NCBI GenBank assembly: GCA_029891345.1
Contig: CM056999.1
Span: 30,934,418 to 30,998,417 of the forward strand
Reading direction: 5' to 3'
DNA length: 64,000 bases
From: Dryococelus australis
Taxonomy: Eukaryota; Arthropoda; Insecta; Phasmatodea; Phasmatidae
Shown here piece by piece: positions 61,740-64,000 of the stretch (its first letter is position 1; every line of letters begins with the position of its first letter). A program made the translations under genes and the position numbers. Under the pieces are notes generated by a model that had not been told where the DNA came from, did no database searches, and saw only the letters and a program-made list of their open reading frames with translations.

Positions 61740-62792
61740 CACTTCTCCTCCCTTCCCTTTCTCCGTCTGATCTCTCAGGAAATTTCAGGTTGGAATGCCT
61801 CCCAGAACAAAGCCAACACCAGGGAAGCATGTGGTGAGGAGGTGAGAGTGAGCTGTGGACGACCTTCTACTCAGGAGGGGGAGAGGTCGGGCCAACGACC
61901 TTGGCAGCACGTAGCCTGTCTAGTGCTGCCAGCGTTCAATTGTTCTTTTATATTTCTTTTGCTCACTTCACAATCTTGTCTACAGTTCTCGGTTTAAGAA
62001 TTAATAACAAATTCAAGCAGTGTACACGAGATGTTGCGTACACAACTTTCTTCTGTTTCTTGGGGATATATACGCCGAAATAGCTGCATTTTCCGGTGTA
62101 AATATATATATTTCTGCCTCTTCATCGGGGCTTTGGGTGTGGAATTCTGTAATGAGTCCAGCTCTCACTTCCACACAGATACATTGTGCAGTGAGGCAAG
62201 TGCGTAGTTGTTCCCATTTGGTTATGAACTCGTCGTATTTTGCCCACCAAGGGCGGGGTTTTCCTTGTAATTGATGGTGCGTTCATATGACCCATTGTTT
62301 GACTGTGACGTGATGATCACGAAGTTCTGTTTCACACTTGCATATCAAAGAGGTTGGGTCTTCATCTGAACAGACACCGGTTCCTGGATTCGATGCTCTG
62401 TGATTCTGGCCACATCTGCACACATCTCAGCGATACACTAAACTGGGCAGAATGATTTGCTCATCCGGCCAACCAATACACAAATGATGGAAATCTGGCG
62501 CACACACAATGTATCTGACTGTGTATGTGACTCTTCCGGAGAACTCAAGCCAGCTACATCAAGTGGCTTGATGTGCGTGGCATGATGCACATCGGTATTC
62601 TAAACTGTCTGTGTATCGGGACTCACCGACCCATACTAAGCAATGATAGTGATAGGTCTGTGCACAGTGTATTACATATATGCTCACGCCAGGGCATGTA
62701 TCCACTGTACACTTGTCGAGTAATTTGGGTGAGATGTTTTCAACCTGGTCAATCTCTAGGGTGCTGTGTTAGCTTTGTGGGGAGTCAGACAT
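61740..62792 (-). pseudogene. Copy C ORF1: two PHD fingers, capsid, zinc knuckle
   Basis: It starts Met-Ser-Asp at 62792, with a stop at codon 8. Finger 1 (62711-62580): CTVDTC, then YHYHC, then YRCASC; it lacks one Cys by a small deletion. Finger 2 (62558-62418): CSWLEF, IVC....HHLC, IGWPDE, DVC; Cys positions are partly lost. Both are in the same frame as the start codon. Capsid follows (about 62360-61960) with VTVKQW, YDEFITKWEQLRT, GLITEF and LKPRTVDKIVK, aligning with copy A. The zinc knuckle CWLCSGRH...F (61818-61789) repeats the shortened spacing of copy A. Stops and shifts make it non-functional. Confidence 0.7.
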
Positions 62793-62960
62793 GACTACAG
62801 GACGAATGGTTGAGCACCACAGGTGTTTTTATCGGTGAACTCCCTGAAGTCCGGTGGGGAATAGGGTGTTTTTATCGACGGACTCCCTAAAGTACGGTAT
62901 TTTTAGGGATTTGACTCCCGATTAGATGGCTACAGGGGAAACACTTGCCATCAAATTTCA

Positions 62961-64000
62961 GGGGACTGACTAAAAATTCTACAGATGCGGATATTCTGTA
63001 CAGGTGGTCTTGACGTATTACTCACCCAAAGAAATAAAACCAACCCCATTAAACTTTATGTTGAACATGTTGATAGGCCTATGTTAGGTATTGTCAAGTT
63101 TAACTAAAAAAAAAACAATGTAAATGGGAATATTAAAGAAAATTTTTCCAGTACACTCAAACTTAAACTTAATAAAAACTGTATTTGAAAACCTCTTTAT
63201 AAATAACTTGCTCAGAAATACCTATTTTTGCATGTATAGGCTACACTGAATTTTTGTATGCCTGTAAAAATTGTTAAGTTACAATTCCGTAAAAACATAA
63301 TAAATTTCAACGTAATTTCTCCACTACAAAACATTTGTGACAGAAAACGTGTATTATGTTGCAATGTTTACAAATAAATGTCGTACAATTACTATTCCAC
63401 AGATGGTAATGTGACTTGAGAAAGCAAAAACCACGACAACATGTTGCATAAAATGGCATCTATCAACGTGTTCTTATGGTGTGGTGGTGGCTACTGTGCA
63501 AACTACGTACACTTCAATATTGTTGTAGCTAAAGTGCAGTGAATAGGGTTTCCTTAATTTTGCGTTGCCGTTTTTCTAACTTTCCGGAAATATTTATTAG
63601 TGTTACATTTTATACATAATGCATTTGTAATTTTTATCAAAAAATATGAAATATGAAATAAAAAACTTGCGAGTATTGGCAAAGTCTCATCGCGAATCAA
63701 TATCTCAAAAATATGGCACTGCTGCTTCTTGCCCATTGTTACCAACATGACTGCCATCAAAAACATTGAAATTGTTTGTTGATAATCTAATAAAATTTTA
63801 CAGTACATATTTCTTATATATATGTACCGTATCCCCACATTTTTTATTTTTTTTTTATTTTGTGCTCTTTAATTATACGGTGTGTATTGTGGGAGGTCTG
63901 TTATTATTTATTATTTCTAGATACAAAGTACAAGTTAAGTGTGACATTGTGACTATACAGGTTATTTTGGAAATGGTAAATTATATAAATGGAACTAAAT
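62961..64000. other. AT-rich intergenic DNA at the right edge
   Basis: No gene, RNA or terminal repeat recognised. Confidence 0.5.

Larger units (their letters stand above)
58588..62960 (-). mobile_element. LTR retroelement copy C (PHD-gag family), both LTRs missing
   Basis: On the minus strand, two tandem copies of the leader motif (62864-62897, 62822-62852) precede an ATG (62792), tandem PHD fingers, capsid and zinc knuckle. The 5' end is lost at about 62960 and no primer site remains. Downstream (61.7-59.6 kb) the sequence is GC-rich with proline-rich fragments. From 59.6 to 58.6 kb it is AT-rich, like the tail of copy A, until it meets the 3' LTR of D. No pol motif was found. Confidence 0.65.

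Overview
This window is eukaryotic and looks like arthropod DNA, most likely from an insect with a large, repeat-rich genome. The species cannot be named from the sequence. The evidence is AT-rich intergenic DNA with simple repeats, spliceosomal splice sites, tRNA-derived SINEs, Tc1, hAT and pogo-type DNA transposons, and several decayed LTR retroelements. No bacterial, organellar, CRISPR or rRNA features are visible.

Only one host gene is well supported. It is a 5.5-kb internal exon on the minus strand (16170-21702) that encodes about 1,844 residues of acidic, Ser/Asp/Lys-rich, low-complexity protein. The exon is built from 10- and 11-residue tandem repeats and has good splice sites at both ends. 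Its start, end and family are outside the window or not recognisable. The region 1-16 kb is mainly AT-rich intergenic DNA. It holds a possible 5' exon/promoter at the left edge, a Tc1 element split by a MITE, a SINE and tRNA-like units.

From 23 kb rightwards the window is a graveyard of nested transposons. Four pieces (A 23198-30708 minus; B 50415 to at most 52771 minus; D 52772-58587 plus; C about 58.6-62.96 kb minus) belong to one LTR retroelement family. Three have a primer-binding site complementary to the 3' end of tRNA-Lys(CTT), and all four share a leader motif. In A, B and C the first ORF begins with PHD-like zinc fingers. In A and C these are two in tandem, followed by a gag capsid and a zinc knuckle with unusual spacing. 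D carries a 42-residue tandem repeat instead. I found no protease, reverse transcriptase, RNase H or integrase in any copy. This PHD-finger gag family is the best candidate for something undescribed here.

Other elements: a relic of an unrelated Ty3/gypsy gag-pol (47.5-49.98 kb, plus); a hAT-type transposase relic (33.9-37.2 kb, minus); a 2.6-kb hAT-like element with 8-bp target duplications (44136-46714); a pogo-like element (54744-56170) carrying its own MITE; and a MITE family with CAGGGTG termini and 5-bp target duplications, one copy of which carries about 0.8 kb of unrelated cargo. All transposon genes are broken by stops and frameshifts. Coordinates of decayed elements are approximate unless a terminal repeat or target duplication is cited.
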